Shown here in pieces: positions 28,101-40,428 of a stretch of 64,000 nucleotides of DNA (positions are counted from its first letter, which is position 1; each line of letters starts with the position of its first letter). The translations under genes were made by a program, and so were the position numbers. Below the pieces are notes generated by a model, which worked only from the letters and a program-made list of their open reading frames with translations, was not told the DNA's origin and searched no databases. This DNA is from Anoplolepis gracilipes (Eukaryota; Arthropoda; Insecta; Hymenoptera; Formicidae). The stretch covers positions 13,159,001-13,223,000 of the forward strand of contig NC_132972.1 in the NCBI RefSeq assembly GCF_047496725.1, written 5' to 3'.

Positions 28101-30645
28101 CGCGAAAGCGCGTGGCTTGAGAAAGATAATTAATTGAAGATAACGATCGAATATATGCTGAATGTGTCATATTTGCATGTGAAATTTGATAAATGATTAT
28201 AGAGCTGCGCCAGAGTTTCTTTCATTAAATTTTTATTATTATTCTCTAGTGATAGATCTTTAGTATCGATCTATTAATATTAGAGTTCACATAATTTTTT
28301 TCTTAATACGATAAATGATCGAGAAATTCTTGCGAGCGAATAGATGAAAGAAACGGCATGAGGTATTAAATATCACTTTATTGTTAAGGGAAAAAAATAC
28401 AAACTTTTTAAATTGATTAAAAACGAAATTTATACTTTAGATAGATATCAAACTATTTAAAAAATTATTTTAAATTTTATTTTTAACTTTTATCTAAATA
28501 ACATTATCTTAAAATTACATTACTTATATACGTTACGTTTGATAATTAATAAGCGTCTTATAGTTTATTGATTTATATTCAGGTAGAAACATTTTTTACA
28601 ATATTCCCGCACCGTGCTTCTTTTAATGTGACAGGTTTTTCGCTTTACGACTGAAAAACGGAGGCAATAGCTATTGCCCTTGCCAGAACGCGTGTATTCG
28701 TAAGAAGCCGTTCACGTTGTAAAATCGCATTAACACGTAACCGGACATACCGCATTCACCATACGCGTCATTAATGTTTGTCCTGTCGTTCTCTATCATT
28801 CTCGCGAAACGCGCGTTGTCGCTCTTGACCGCCCGAGATGGCTCCGACAATAAGTTTACGCGCCGCGTGTTTCGTGCCAGCCCGCAATTTATTTTACCCC
28901 GCCTCACGCAATGAAAACGAAGTAAATGCGTGTAACGCGTTTATTGAAGAATTAACGGGGAATAAAACCGAGGGATAAAAGCCGCGTACCACGCCATTAT
29001 CCATCACCTCGCCGCGCAAATACCGATTACCGTAAATATTGATGCTGGAAATAAAATGACGAGTACGCGCGCGCGATTCGAGTCGTAACGCGTATGTGTG
29101 AATTATAGCACCTTGGTTTTGTATATGCGGTAATTAAGATACTTTCATAGACACCCTGGTATCCGATACAATGGTATATGTGTAAATATGATTTCAAATA
29201 CCGTTATGTAGCTTTAAATATTGAATTTTATAGGTGTGTAATTTTTAACAGGCTATTACAAAGGCTTTTGAAAATCTGTGCGTTTGTTTTATTTCGAATT
29301 ATAAATTGATTGTAAAGCAGCGCTTTCATTTATCTATAGAAATCACCTTTACGGTATACGTAAATAATTTTGTTTTCACTAGTTAAACTCGTGTATACTC
29401 GCGTTGACATACGGCAGATAAAATTTCGCTTGTCAGATTCTGTTCTATCACGATGACATGTACTTTCCTGTTGTTATCAAGTTCCTGAAAAAAGGAGGCA
29501 TACGTCACCCTTAGTAATTTGCAAATATGTCATACTGTACTTATTACATTCGTCATGTCGTCGTCTGATCGTCGACTTATCAACTTTTACGAAATAACAT
29601 ACGACGCGGTCATTGGCCACGAGGGATTTCTCGTGTAAATAGAGAAAGACGAATTGCATGACATTATGGCTCATTTTCGGATTAATTTCTATTCACAGTA
29701 GTTTCAAACACTGATCGATTTGCTAAATAATGCGTAGCCGGCTTTAAAGCTGAGGCTACTCGATTCGTGTATTCTCGTCGTGATTACAACGATACTACGG
29801 TACGGAACGCGATTGCGTTTTAAAAAGCAAAGAGAATAACTTGTAATAACGCACGTAGATGCATTACGAGCGCGATATCGCGGTTCACGTTCGCGACTAT
29901 CCACCCAGATACTTGCGCAACCACTTCTCGATCGCGAAACCGCAAGCAGTCCACTCAGGACGGACGATCTCGTGGACGAGATGCTGCATCCTCTAATAGC
30001 CGAGCTGGATTCTCGTCGTCGTCATCGTCGTTTTTTACGACGCGGCTGCGCTAAGTCGACGTATACGAGATATTGAAAGCTGCCTTTTAAAAGTATCTAC
30101 AAGTTTTGAGATTTTATTTCGACGATAATAATGACGTAGAATCTCGTACGAAAAATTAGTAGAGATTCTGGAGAATCGAAATTTAAGTTTATTATCTATT
30201 TTTATATTTTTATGATTAACATACCCTATGTGTTAAAATAGCGAGATGCACATTTGGAAAGTAAACAAGTGTTTTGACACGATGGTATAGAAAAATATAG
30301 GCAAAATAGTTTTATAAATGTATAATATGTATATCGTTGTAATACGAGTCTTTTGGATTTAATTACGAAACTATGCGATTTCGTGCAGAAATGATTCCAC
30401 ACGAATGATATTATAAACCGGTTAATGAGCGAATTCAATCCCTGGTTAAGATTTTATATTTCATTTTTGTGAAATGTCAACGCGCAAACGACAGTGAACG
30501 CATCGCCGAACAAAGTTAATGATAGGAAGAAGGATTATATGATCATGAAGATAATAATGATTAGCGTGCGCGAGCTAATTGCGAGAGATATCGCTAGCGA
30601 TTTAGTGTCGTTTTGTATGGGATGTGAAATGTAAATGTATAATCC

Positions 30646-30648
<3 letters not shown>
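24934..30648. other. Non-coding; AT-rich DNA with CpG islands
   Basis: Holds (AT)n at 25157-25182, a two-copy 11-bp tandem GTTACTTATAA at 25302-25323 and poly-A at 25965-25980. CpG islands lie at about 26780-27020, 27520-28020, 28600-29090 and 29900-30080. The island at 27517-27909 carries a 130-codon open frame on the - strand that begins with GTG, has no splice signals and is not called. Confidence 0.5.
25157..25182. repeat. (AT)n microsatellite
   Basis: About 13 AT units in AT-rich DNA. Confidence 0.9.

Positions 30649-30681
<33 letters not shown>
30649..30681. repeat. (GA)n microsatellite
   Basis: About 16 uninterrupted GA units. Confidence 0.95.
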
Positions 30682-30685
<4 letters not shown>

Positions 30686-33600
30686 ATAACATGAAGTATC
30701 GATCGCGTGACTGGTCTCGTTATGTTAAGATACAGTATCGACACCGAGTGCGGCAGAAGTCATTCGCTTTTATCCTTAACTTGTTGTTACCATACGTGCT
30801 ATATCTATATTTTATGCTGAGGATTCTTCATATCCTACTTTATACATTCTTCACATCTTAATATTAAATAAAAAAATTATGGCCTAATTGTATATAAATA
30901 CAAGAAAAAGATATTCATATTTTGAAAGATATTTAAATGATATCGAGAATGCATAAATATTATTAGAAATAGAGTGCTTCTTGTACGCTTTTAAATCATT
31001 AATAATAAAAATATTGCATCTAATAAGATTGTGTTTCATAATAATATTTACATAGCAAATTCGTGAGGAAGATCACGTATCTTGTCATCGCTCTTAAAGC
31101 ATTATCCATTTTGTTTTGACAATTAAAAATATCTGTAAAAAAATTATAAATAGCAAATATTGATCACAAAATTGTCGCGAGTTTTCATTCCGATAACAAT
31201 TATTATTCGAGAATAATGTGATCCCCGCGATTTCGCAATCGTATATACAACAGTAACGGCCGGTACTCTCAACACGATTCTAAATCGCGTGATCGAAGAC
31301 ATGATTATAATAACAAATCTCTCAACACAAGACACGCCTATCTACCATTATCATTGGTCGAGCTTGTGGGATAAGAAATGAAATAAGAATGGACGCAGCG
31401 GAACTGTCACTGATTGCGATCGCAAAGTCGAATAGCAATGACACGCAATTGGCAGTGTAATTTCTAGTAGTCGACGCTCGCATTTATCACTGAGTTATCG
31501 ATCGATTCACTGTTTAAACGCGTTCTGTCGACATGTTTAATCCACAGAATTTCATCATAACTCACGACAGATGAAGAATAGAATACTATTTTCACAAACA
31601 TAACGGCTTGTTTTAATCGCGCCGATGAATTCTGACAGTTCTACATTTCTCTGTTTTGAAAAAAAAAAATATATATATATATATATCAGTTGATTTTTAA
31701 CCACGTGACACGCACACGCGCAACGATATATATTGTCATATATTTCTATATATATACGATACTTTTTTATGAACTCGATGATGATATAAAGAAAGTTATA
31801 CCAAAGAGGAAATTGCGACAATTTCTGTGTTTTAAAGAAAAAGAATAAATTGCTGCACCATCTACAAGAGATACACATCAATCTGTAGCGCTTCGTTTCT
31901 CTGTTCGCAATTTCGCTTCGCCAATTTCGCATTTCCATAGAGACCACCTACGACAACTCGACGTCGCTGACGGCGAGGTTGACGACACTGTCGTGAAAAT
32001 CGAGCGGAGATAAGCGAATGCAGGTACGCGCGCGTGCGGGGGATGCAGGGGTTAGTGCCATTTGTACAGCAATATATTATCCCGGCGAGTATTACATCGT
32101 ATCGTACAGGTTGGATGGCCTTCACCATCAGGGGGATATTGTGCGCCACCCATACGTGGCCACACATCCCGCGACACGGCCGCCGCTATCTGCATCCGGC
32201 AGAGACGCGCCCTCAGAATAGACGTGAAAATATGCTCCAAGATTTCTCTCGGGAATGCCGGCGCTCTCTGTCGCTCTCTGTCATTTGTCGTCTCTCTCGA
32301 TGCCATCGACCTATACACTCGCATTATCGCTCGAAGAACGGCAGTCCGTTATAATCTGAAAAATGTATCTTCCTTTCGGCACCCTTTCTCCCTCCCCTCT
32401 CTCCTCTCCTGCTTCGGATAACTCGACGCGACGCTTTTCCTCCCGATCTATCATGCAGGTTTTTCGCACGTGGTCGACGATGGTGTTGCTGTTCCCGGTA
32501 GTGATCGCGTGAACACGTGGGTGGCAGTAAGAAAAAATTCTTAGCATGTACGCGATAAGGATTTGACTTCTCTGAGGAAAAAACTGATAAATGGAGAAGG
32601 AAGAAGAATTACAAATCATAGAACTCGTCAAACTACACCTTTTAAAATATGTCTGCAAACACTTCATAAATAACTACCTAATCATTAACATCGATAGGTT
32701 TCTTTTTAACGAGAGCATAAATTTCAATTATAATGCCAGTTTGAACTAATTTATATCACAACACATATAAATAATAACAAATATAATTTATATTTCTTCT
32801 TAAATTTTAAATATTTTTAAATATATTTTTTTCTCTTAATTAAAATATAATTCTGTTTGGTTAAAAGTACGTGTTTAAAAATAAAACGAGCTTTTTATTG
32901 CCAATAATTTCTACAATCTGTTTCACTTTTACTGGTTAGAATATACATATACATATTTATTTCTCGGGAACATTTTACATCTCGATAATTAAAGAAAGCA
33001 TTATGTGATAAGGAAAAACATTATCCGTAGAAGTCTTTTTAATTTGAAAAAAAGGTGCAAGCTTTACTTGCAAGAACCAAGATCAGAATATCGTTCATCC
33101 AGTCTGGACAGGTGCACATAAAGCAAAGGGGAACAGAAGGAAGACCGAGAGGGAGGAGAGGGGAGACGAAGGAAAAGAAATGATCTGTCTTGGTATGCTG
33201 AGGGGGCCAGACTCGTGAATCGTCGGAATCAACGGGGCCCGCCGTTGGCCACTCGCTACTCACCTGACCCGAATATTTTCGTTCTTTAAAGGGTATTAAT
33301 CACCGCAACAAATTCGGTTTTGTACGCGTGAAAAATTTCCGCGATATCTTTGTCGGCGCGTCAATTGCGTATATAATCGAGATGGATCACTAATTGCGCA
33401 AATCGATTGACACGGATCCACTTTTTATAGAATATTAGGTTTATTTATATATATATATATATACATACATATAATTTATCTATTTATATTATAGTTCTTA
33501 ATTATGGTTTTTCATTTTTAGATGTGAAATTTATAAAAGATAGATTAGTCATAAAATCAAATTGTATAAATATTCGGATGGTTTTTAAAATCTTGATACT

Positions 33601-34925
33601 GTTGTGATAGCGGAGAATCAAATAAAATAATAGAATGTTAAGAATTAAGTGAGAAATTAAACATTTTATTGCAGGAATTATCTGTGCAGTACTTGTACAA
33701 TAATCGAACGGTGGCGTATGTGTAAAAGTTTGAATTACACGGAAGATAATTACACATACATACGTGTAAAAATATAAAAATTAGAAGATTTAGAAAAGAA
33801 AGCTCATCTAAGCAAGCGTGTAGTTGGCCTCGCAATTTGATACAGCCAAAGACTTTTACACACGCACATAGAGTATATATGTGAATTGATCTACTAATCA
33901 AATTTCAATGAAACCGCATACATCACGTTAATATCGAATCGATCGTGTATTTTAAACGGTCGATTATCTAATCTGTAATCCAGGGCGGTGGCGAACCGTG
34001 CTTTAAAACCGTTAGCATCGCTCTCTCCTCGGTTTTTTTGCGGGTGACGCGAATTTAGCACAGGCTATGCGGAAGAACACTCGCCGCTTAGACGAGATTT
34101 TATTGCAGTTGAAATTATATATCGTCACTTATTGCCGTGCAGTACTGCATTCTTTCCTAATGAACGACTTATTTTGCCTTGGTCGCTGTTCGCATTTCGG
34201 ATAATGGATGAAGGAATGTTCACAGATACATTCGTGTATAATTCCGTTGACATTTGCCACCAAATTGGTACGATTGAATGTAACGACGTAAGCAGTCGAA
34301 TTTTATTTATTATACCGTATTGATATCATTATGGTCTTATGGTTCGATAATTGAAATTAATTATTTTTATTGTTGATTCTCGTGTATAAATAATTAGTTG
34401 CTACAGAAAGATTGTAAGAATGATTTTTCAAAGATGCGTTTAAATCGTGCATAAACTATATATATTCATAAAACTAATGTTGCGTATCGATTGCACTTTG
34501 ACTCGGAGAATGGATGGTGTCCTAGTTTCGATACATAGTTGACATCGGAAATACATATATAACTAATTAAACATTTGTAATTTATTACTATTTTTTAATT
34601 TGTATATTCATATCTCTAAGTATTAATTGTATTAATACAATTCGATGCTTTTACACACACGTGTATCTTTTTCTTAATAATCTAATGATACGAATGTTGG
34701 GACACGGATTTATTTTTGACTTGTTACTACTTTTTACGCTACTTCTTTTATAATAAATTTTTTTTTAATTTTACGTAACAAGATATGAATTATGTTAAAT
34801 TTCATTATTATTTCAAATTTTATTATGGAGAATTTTTTGTTTATATTTATATTTTTTATGCGCCGTAAACATATAAATACATTTAAAAACAATGGTATTT
34901 TTTTAAATATTTTTTTTCTCTTCAG
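30682..34925. other. Non-coding; CpG island at 31900-32520
   Basis: AT-rich apart from a strong CpG island at 31900-32520 and a smaller one at 33090-33290. (AT)n lies at 31669-31686 and 33446-33463. In the 31900-32520 island, three + strand and two - strand frames are open for 67-119 codons at once, which points to composition and not coding. The stretch 34320-34925 is very AT-rich and may be intronic if the acceptor at 34925 is used. Confidence 0.5.
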
Positions 34926-35091
34926 CTTTGCTTTTATTCATCTCGTCACTTCAGAAGCTTCTCAACAATCCGTTGCAAATAAATCGATTAGTGAATTGTA
35001 TTTTGCTGCGACGCCACTGGTATTAGATCCGAGTTTGGTTCTTGCTCGCGCAACATCGGGAAGCGTGCGTGCGTTATACGCGCGAAGCTAA
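34926..35091 (+). CDS. Weak candidate exon or decayed coding segment
   Basis: A strong acceptor (long T-rich tract, CTCTTCAG ending at 34925) is followed by 55 open codons ending in TAA at 35089-35091. The same frame then stays open for another 62 codons to 35280, past a GA-rich block at 35118-35145. GC content rises sharply at the acceptor. The translation begins FAFIHLVTSEASQQS after the split codon and matches no family I know. It could be a terminal exon, an untranslated leader exon for the 36 kb promoter region, or chance. Confidence 0.15.
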
Positions 35092-35117
35092 TTGGGAAAA
35101 CAAGTAACGAAGATAAC

Positions 35118-35145
35118 GAGAGAAAAAGAGAGAGAAAGAGAGAGA
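35118..35145. repeat. GA-rich simple repeat
   Basis: Imperfect GA tract with AAA interruptions, encoding Arg-Glu repeats in frame. Confidence 0.8.
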
Positions 35146-35280
35146 CCGGTTCAAAGTGATCTAGTGTTAGATCGGATCTGTGTAGACTGCGCGAGAGTCG
35201 ACAGATCGTACGTCGTTAGTAAAGATCTGCGATTGAGGAAAGACAAGAAGCTCCTGTTTCAGAGATACGCGCTGCCGTAA

Positions 35281-35941
35281 ATCGATGATACGAAAATGAA
35301 AATACCTTGGCGAAAATACCTCAGTCAGAATGTGAATTAAGGAAGAAAAGGCAAAAAAAGGATAATTAGGTATTATTAATATTTAGCTGTTTGAATATAA
35401 TACAAACGAGAGAAAGAAGAATAACGATCTTTACGATAATAATGAAAGAAATTAATTTAAAAAATTAAATTAACAAAGGTTTTTTATTAAATTGACATTA
35501 TATATGATTATCTTTGAAAGTTATAAAATTAAAAAAGGATACATTGTAATAAATAAAATATATAAATTGCTTATATATATTTATCTTATAAAATATGTAT
35601 CTTATATAAAATATAGATATATAAATATATCTCTTTTATATTATATATATATATATATATATAAAAATAATTCTATATGTATATGTTTGATCTTGGTATA
35701 CTAAAACTAGCTTTATATGTATAAAGAATCACAATATAAAAAAGATTCTGATTACATCCGATATATATTGATCTGACTTGGATTTTTGCCCTGACATGAC
35801 GTAGTTTGGCCGTCATTCATAAAGGTAGTGCGACAAAGCAATCCGAGATAAACATACACTCGAGCTTATCGACAAGCACGTCTCGCGGGATCGCATCAAA
35901 GATATCTGGCAACCAGGAAGAAGAAACGAAAGGAACAAACG
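35281..35941. other. Non-coding AT-rich stretch before a candidate promoter
   Basis: Includes (AT)n at 35641-35663 and dense TATATA strings from 35490 to 35700. Composition changes to GC-rich at about 35850, just before the TATA-like element. Confidence 0.5.
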
Positions 35942-35948
35942 TATAAAA
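35942..35948 (+). promoter_or_regulatory. TATA box-like element TATAAAA
   Basis: TATAAAAG at the AT-rich to GC-rich boundary. The usual 28-34 base spacing predicts a start near 35972. A TCAGTC initiator-like motif lies slightly further on (A at 35991). It precedes a roughly 360-base GC-rich segment that ends in a perfect splice donor, which is the main reason to take it seriously. Confidence 0.35.
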
Positions 35949-35971
35949 GTGAACATTCTACTGAAAGGAAA

Positions 35972-36328
35972 ACGTTAAATCCTTATTCTCAGTCTGCGGC
36001 GATCCTTGATTCAGGACATAGCGTGTATTCCTAACGAGATGAGAAAAAGAGAGACGCCGAGCGATCTAGCAAAGACTGCTGAGACGAACAGAGACGACGC
36101 TCAAGATCGAAGAGGAGGAACGCCCGTGCGGTGGAGGAAACGACATGAAAGGGGGGCAGGTAGGACAGAGAACAGGAGAGGAGAGATGAAGCGCTTGTTG
36201 GAGCGGAAGCAGCGCCGACGGAGTCATGATCGCGTAGGAACGAGACGGAGAGCGTGACAGCTGGGAATCGTTGATGGTGTTGGTGACGGCGGACGCACCA
36301 CGCGGTATCAACGACACGAGAGACGATG
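35972..36328 (+). other. Candidate leader exon ending in ATG at a splice donor
   Basis: The segment runs from the predicted start to ATG|GTAAGT, with the ATG at 36326-36328 and the intron starting at 36329. The donor matches the consensus perfectly and the ATG has A at -3 and G at +4. If translation starts there, only the initiator Met is encoded by this exon and the reading frame leaves in phase 0, as in the exons ending at 8371, 39492 and 63212. The segment also holds an earlier ATG (36039) with a 72-codon Arg-rich frame ending at 36257. That would act as an upstream open frame, or would argue against use of 36326. The 5' boundary is a guess from the TATA-like element. Confidence 0.3.
36039..36257 (+). 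other. Upstream open frame in the leader exon, 72 codons
   Basis: Starts at an ATG and ends before the candidate start at 36326. The translation is about one third Arg/Lys (for example RWRKRHERG) with no recognisable domain. It could be a regulatory uORF or an accident of purine-rich, GC-rich sequence. The - strand is also open here for more than 100 codons, which favours accident. Confidence 0.2.
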
Positions 36329-36443
36329 GTAAGTGTGTGCTGGTAATGGTCGCGCGCGATGGTATGGTGGTGGTCCACCGCGCATATATCGTGCTATGGA
36401 GCGCAGTTCCAACACTTGTTCCACGCACGAAGGAGTGAGGAAA

Positions 36444-36477
36444 AGAGAGAGTGAGAGAGAGAGAGAGAGAGAGAGAA
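36444..36477. repeat. (GA)n microsatellite
   Basis: About 15 GA units, possibly also a GAGA-factor-type binding tract given its place near a candidate promoter. Confidence 0.9.
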
Positions 36478-37651
36478 TGGCCAAGAAAAGGAGAGAGAAA
36501 GACAAACCTGCCCCCTCCTGCCGCGGGCGGCGCCACTCGAGGAGATCCTTTCCTCTTTTCGCCTCTAGGCCATTCTCGAGAGGCGCGCGCGCCAACGCGG
36601 TGTCGCTCGATCGGGATCCTCGCCGACCTTCGACCAATACGCGGTCGTTTAAAAAGAGTGCGTACCGCGACTTTCCATCGAGCGACTTTTCCGAAAGTGA
36701 CCTCGCGCCGTAGTTCCCGTGGATCGCGCCCCTCCTACAACCGCCAGCCGGGCCTACGTTAATCAACGACAACAATCTTCTCTTCGCCCCCACGTGACAC
36801 AGTGCACGACCACGTGGCCTACGATTGATCGATCGCGTCCTTTTCGCGGGATGTCAACATTTCAAAACGCTACCAAGCGAGAAAGATCCTGGAAAAGCGG
36901 TGATTTTGTGTGCTTCTCGGAAGGCGATTATATAAGCGGAAATGATGAGATTCATGTGTAATGCGAAAATCAAGCGTTGATAGTGAAGATTTTTGGTATT
37001 CGAATGGTGATTGCTGGACAAGAGATAGATTTTTCTTCGAGAAAAAACGATATTAAAATCGTCATGATTTATTACGGAAGATTGAATAACATCGGCCTTG
37101 TAAACTGAGAGAGGATATCAGAGCATGTCTACACAATCATGCGCGTCGATCGATTGACGATATCTCGGTACTGTTCACCTTCTACGTCTCGATTCCGCGA
37201 GTGAAATCTGGCTGGGTCGAGGCGGCCAAGTATGCTATCGATTGTGAGAACGATAACCGACACCGGCTTGCCACCAAAGAACTAGCCTGGCCACGTGACT
37301 TTCGATGGTGGCCCGCAATTTCTACGTCGTTTGACACACGCAAACATACGTCACTGGATGTTGTAGGATACTGACCGATCTCGTGTAGATTGGCTCTCTA
37401 AGAAAATTCCAGCAGAACTCGTATCTCAGATCGCTTCATCACCGTGATTTTTCCAAAGTTTGTTGAAATTCATTAATCATCCTGTCGACAACGAGAGGAA
37501 AAGAGTTCACGGCCTGCGGAACGAATCGCGAATGACGCGCGTCGGTCCACGTCTGACTACAAGGAAAATCCGTGCGTGACGAGATATGCCGCTTAATTAC
37601 GCATCGTCCCCGCCCAAGCGGTTAAAACTACTTTAGCTGCGACTAAGTGCA

Positions 37652-37682
<31 letters not shown>

Positions 37683-37697
37683 GAGAGAAAGAGAGGG
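37652..37697. repeat. (GA)n microsatellite
   Basis: About 14 perfect GA units followed by degenerate GA-rich sequence. Confidence 0.9.
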
Positions 37698-39222
37698 AAA
37701 TAGGAAGGATTCCACCGCACGTTGCGTATCGCGCGCGGAGTCGGAGAGTTGAATGCGCGCACAAGGCGCGAGGTCGTCCCTCTCATCTCGATCGCCTCGA
37801 AACTCGAAGCGTCGAAAACTCGTTCGAAAGCTGACGCATCACATGAATACGAGACACGGTCCGCAGGCGATCGTGACGCAAGAATCGGAGAGGCATTGAA
37901 CTGTTTGCCGCGAGTTTTAAAACGCGACGAAATTTGGCGATGAAAAATTTTACAACGCCCCGGGTTTTAAATTAAAATTCCACTAAATACTCTGATCGTT
38001 ATTGTTCATACCATGTACGTGTGATTGTGTGTAAAGCATGATCCCATCTTGTTCGTACAATATTACTGAGATATTATTAAAACGATTATTGCGGTGCATA
38101 ATTCCTCGTCACGTGATCGAGATATCGAAGCTTCATGCCAGACAGCGCGCTGACAGCTGTTCGCAAATACCACAGACGTTTTAAGCTCTCTTAATTGAGT
38201 GGGATATAACGCGCGCCGAGAACAGCACAGTTTCCTCGATGACTCTTCAGAAGTAGTGAAAGTTACATCTGACAAGTAAATTTACATACAATTATAAAAG
38301 TGCCATTGCAGTTTGTCACTTTGAATATTTCACGATGGATGTCATTTAATAGATATAATGTGTGATAGTATTTAAAAAATTTTAAAGAGAACGTCGTATG
38401 TTCTTCAAAAGCGCATTAATTGTGTCTCTTATTGACTCTAAAGATATTTGAGAAAATCGTATATTCATATACACTTGAAATTAGATTTAATTAAATGATA
38501 ATGATCGCAATAAGTGCATTACCGCAATTGGTAGCAAGTTTAATGCTTGGGTTGTACGTGAAAATTAAACGGAATCAAGGCAAAACCTCTCCAAGTTACG
38601 AGACATTTCGCTAAATATATACAATTTTGTGGTTTAACCTGTGCAACCACTTGTTGATATTTCTCTTAAATAAAGTAAGTTTATCCAGTTAATGGACTAT
38701 CATTATACTATCAAGGAATAATCAAAACAGATTACTGTCAACGAAGTAACTTAACAAATGTATACATAGACATTACCGGCAGTAGTAATTGGCCAAAGTT
38801 TTACAGCGAAAGCGAATCCTCGACGCATTCCTTTCTCATCAAATGATCATTAGCGGATGATATTCGCATCGGTCGTCGAGCATAACGTACAGGCATATAC
38901 TCATCGAATTGAAATTTTTAAGCCTCTCGTATCTCTCATTACCAAGACACGCCATTGTCGTCGGAAATAGCAAACTGGCACAAGCTCGATTTCCGGGTTG
39001 CGTCGCGATGATGGTGCAATTTGATTAAAGAACCAAGATTAATTAATTAATATCCTTGGGGATTTTCGACAATCCAACTCGCAAACACACAAAATTTAAC
39101 GGTGAAAGGAGGCTCTATGTGCGCGCTTGGTTCGCACTCTCTTGGTCTCTGCCGATGACTATCTCTTGTCGAATCTGCACGAATTCCGGCGAGCGAAATA
39201 GCGGCAATATCAGCGGACACCG

Positions 39223-39492
39223 ATGTCAACCATGTCCGTTCTGGAAACCGGTGAGACTGACCGGACCATGTCACCACTGGACGAAGTCGTATCCCCGACA
39301 AGCGTCAAATCGGAACTGATGATCACTGACATGCTGGACGAGCACGAGGCCGCGCTCGACGCTCATCGCAAGCGGAAAAGAGACACGGATGGCGAGGAGC
39401 TGACACCAAGGAAGCTGCCGTCACTCACGAGAAACAACAATGAGGTCGGATTCGTTCTCGAGGAGAATCCTGATGACGACGATAGAGACGAC
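39223..39492 (+). CDS. Candidate first coding exon of a regulatory protein, 90 codons
   Basis: The best coding candidate in the window. ATG at 39223 opens 90 codons that run to GTGAGT (intron from 39493) in phase 0; the frame would stop three codons later if unspliced. A second ATG at 39232 has the better context (A at -3) and may be the real start, giving 87 codons. The predicted segment has MSVLETGE at the start, Ser-Pro and Thr-Pro sites (residues 17-26 and about 61), a VKSE sumoylation-type motif near residue 29, a basic HRKRKR cluster near residue 47 that could be nuclear-localising, and an acidic end (PDDDDRDD). This composition suits the disordered N-terminus of a transcription factor or chromatin protein. 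I cannot name the family because the folded domain lies outside the window. No acceptor precedes it, so it reads as a first exon. Confidence 0.55.
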
Positions 39493-39978
39493 GTGAGTTT
39501 ATAGTATCTTCTCGTCTCGACAAAATATTATTTAATTTATACATTATACGAAATTTTTAATTACGTAATACCTGGTGTCATCGTAATCGGAAAAATAATG
39601 ATATTCTCGCTAGTATTTCTTATATACATAGAAAAATTTCTAAAAATATTGAAAGCATAAAATATATAATACGAGTGATTTTTAATATAATATAATACTA
39701 TATCGAATTTATCAAAAGTATACCAAGCTCAAATATGTTTCGTAAATACAATTACATAATATACTATATTTATTCAATCGTCGTACACATAATAATGTCT
39801 TACATTACAGATGTGCGTTTACTAATATTTTTAGTAATAATTCTTTTTTTATTTTTTAAATCACAATACGTACGGAAATATAAGAAAATGCTTTTCTTCT
39901 TTCAAATGTACTTTAGTGTCACATTATGACAAACATGTCTCAAACCATGTTGTGTAGAGACAAAATTCTCACGTGGTA

Positions 39979-40013
39979 AGAAAGAAAAAGAAAGAGAGAG
40001 AGAGAGAGAGAGA
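39979..40013. repeat. (GA)n microsatellite
   Basis: GA run preceded by AAAG-rich sequence. Confidence 0.9.
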
Positions 40014-40400
40014 ACAGCTGTCGCTGACGTGCCCGCCTACGCATGATTATACCTGTTTCACAGTCTGTGAACGTATTCTATTCTGACACTCGGCAACAAA
40101 TCAGATGCTCAGATCCACGACTACAATAAAACGCAGTCATTAATGCGTATTTTTTCGCGCCTTAGCAAATCTGCATCGTCAGTTGCTCTTCTTGTATGAT
40201 TAGTATTTTTATTGTAAAGTTTTGATATGATTCAAAACGTTTCTACTGTTTTTCTACGCTTTTTTTCTCAGCTCTATAAATTAAATAGTTTTATTGTCTA
40301 TGTGTGTGTTTACGTTCTACAAGATATTGCTATTGAAAGAAAAGCATTACATTTCTTGAATCGAAAAATAGAGCTATTCCATTTAATTTACACTAACATT

Positions 40401-40428
40401 GTTAATTAATAACAGTTAATTAATAACA
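40401..40428. repeat. Two-copy 14-bp tandem duplication
   Basis: GTTAATTAATAACA is repeated exactly, head to tail. Confidence 0.9.

Larger units (their letters stand above)
36329..39222. other. Non-coding GC-rich promoter-proximal region
   Basis: One of the largest CpG-dense blocks in the window, 36330-37950, with GA microsatellites at 36444-36477 and 37652-37697 and CACGTG E-boxes at 36791, 36811, 37292 and 38110. Open frames of 103-161 codons on both strands overlap each other and the repeats, and none has splice support. The stretch 38280-38820 is AT-rich. The leader of the exon at 39223 should begin somewhere after about 38800, but I see no clear TATA box or initiator. Confidence 0.5.

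Noticed and set aside
31555..31947. 130-codon frame on the - strand
   Set aside because: Crosses an (AT)n tract and poly-A, giving Ile-Tyr and Phe runs.
31988..32421. Three simultaneous + strand frames of 67-119 codons
   Set aside because: Simultaneous opening of all three frames shows lack of stops through composition, and none has splice support.
36066..36793. Open frames of 156 and 161 codons on the - strand, and 103-126 codons on the + strand
   Set aside because: They overlap each other and cross the GA microsatellite at 36444. Several frames open at once point to base composition.
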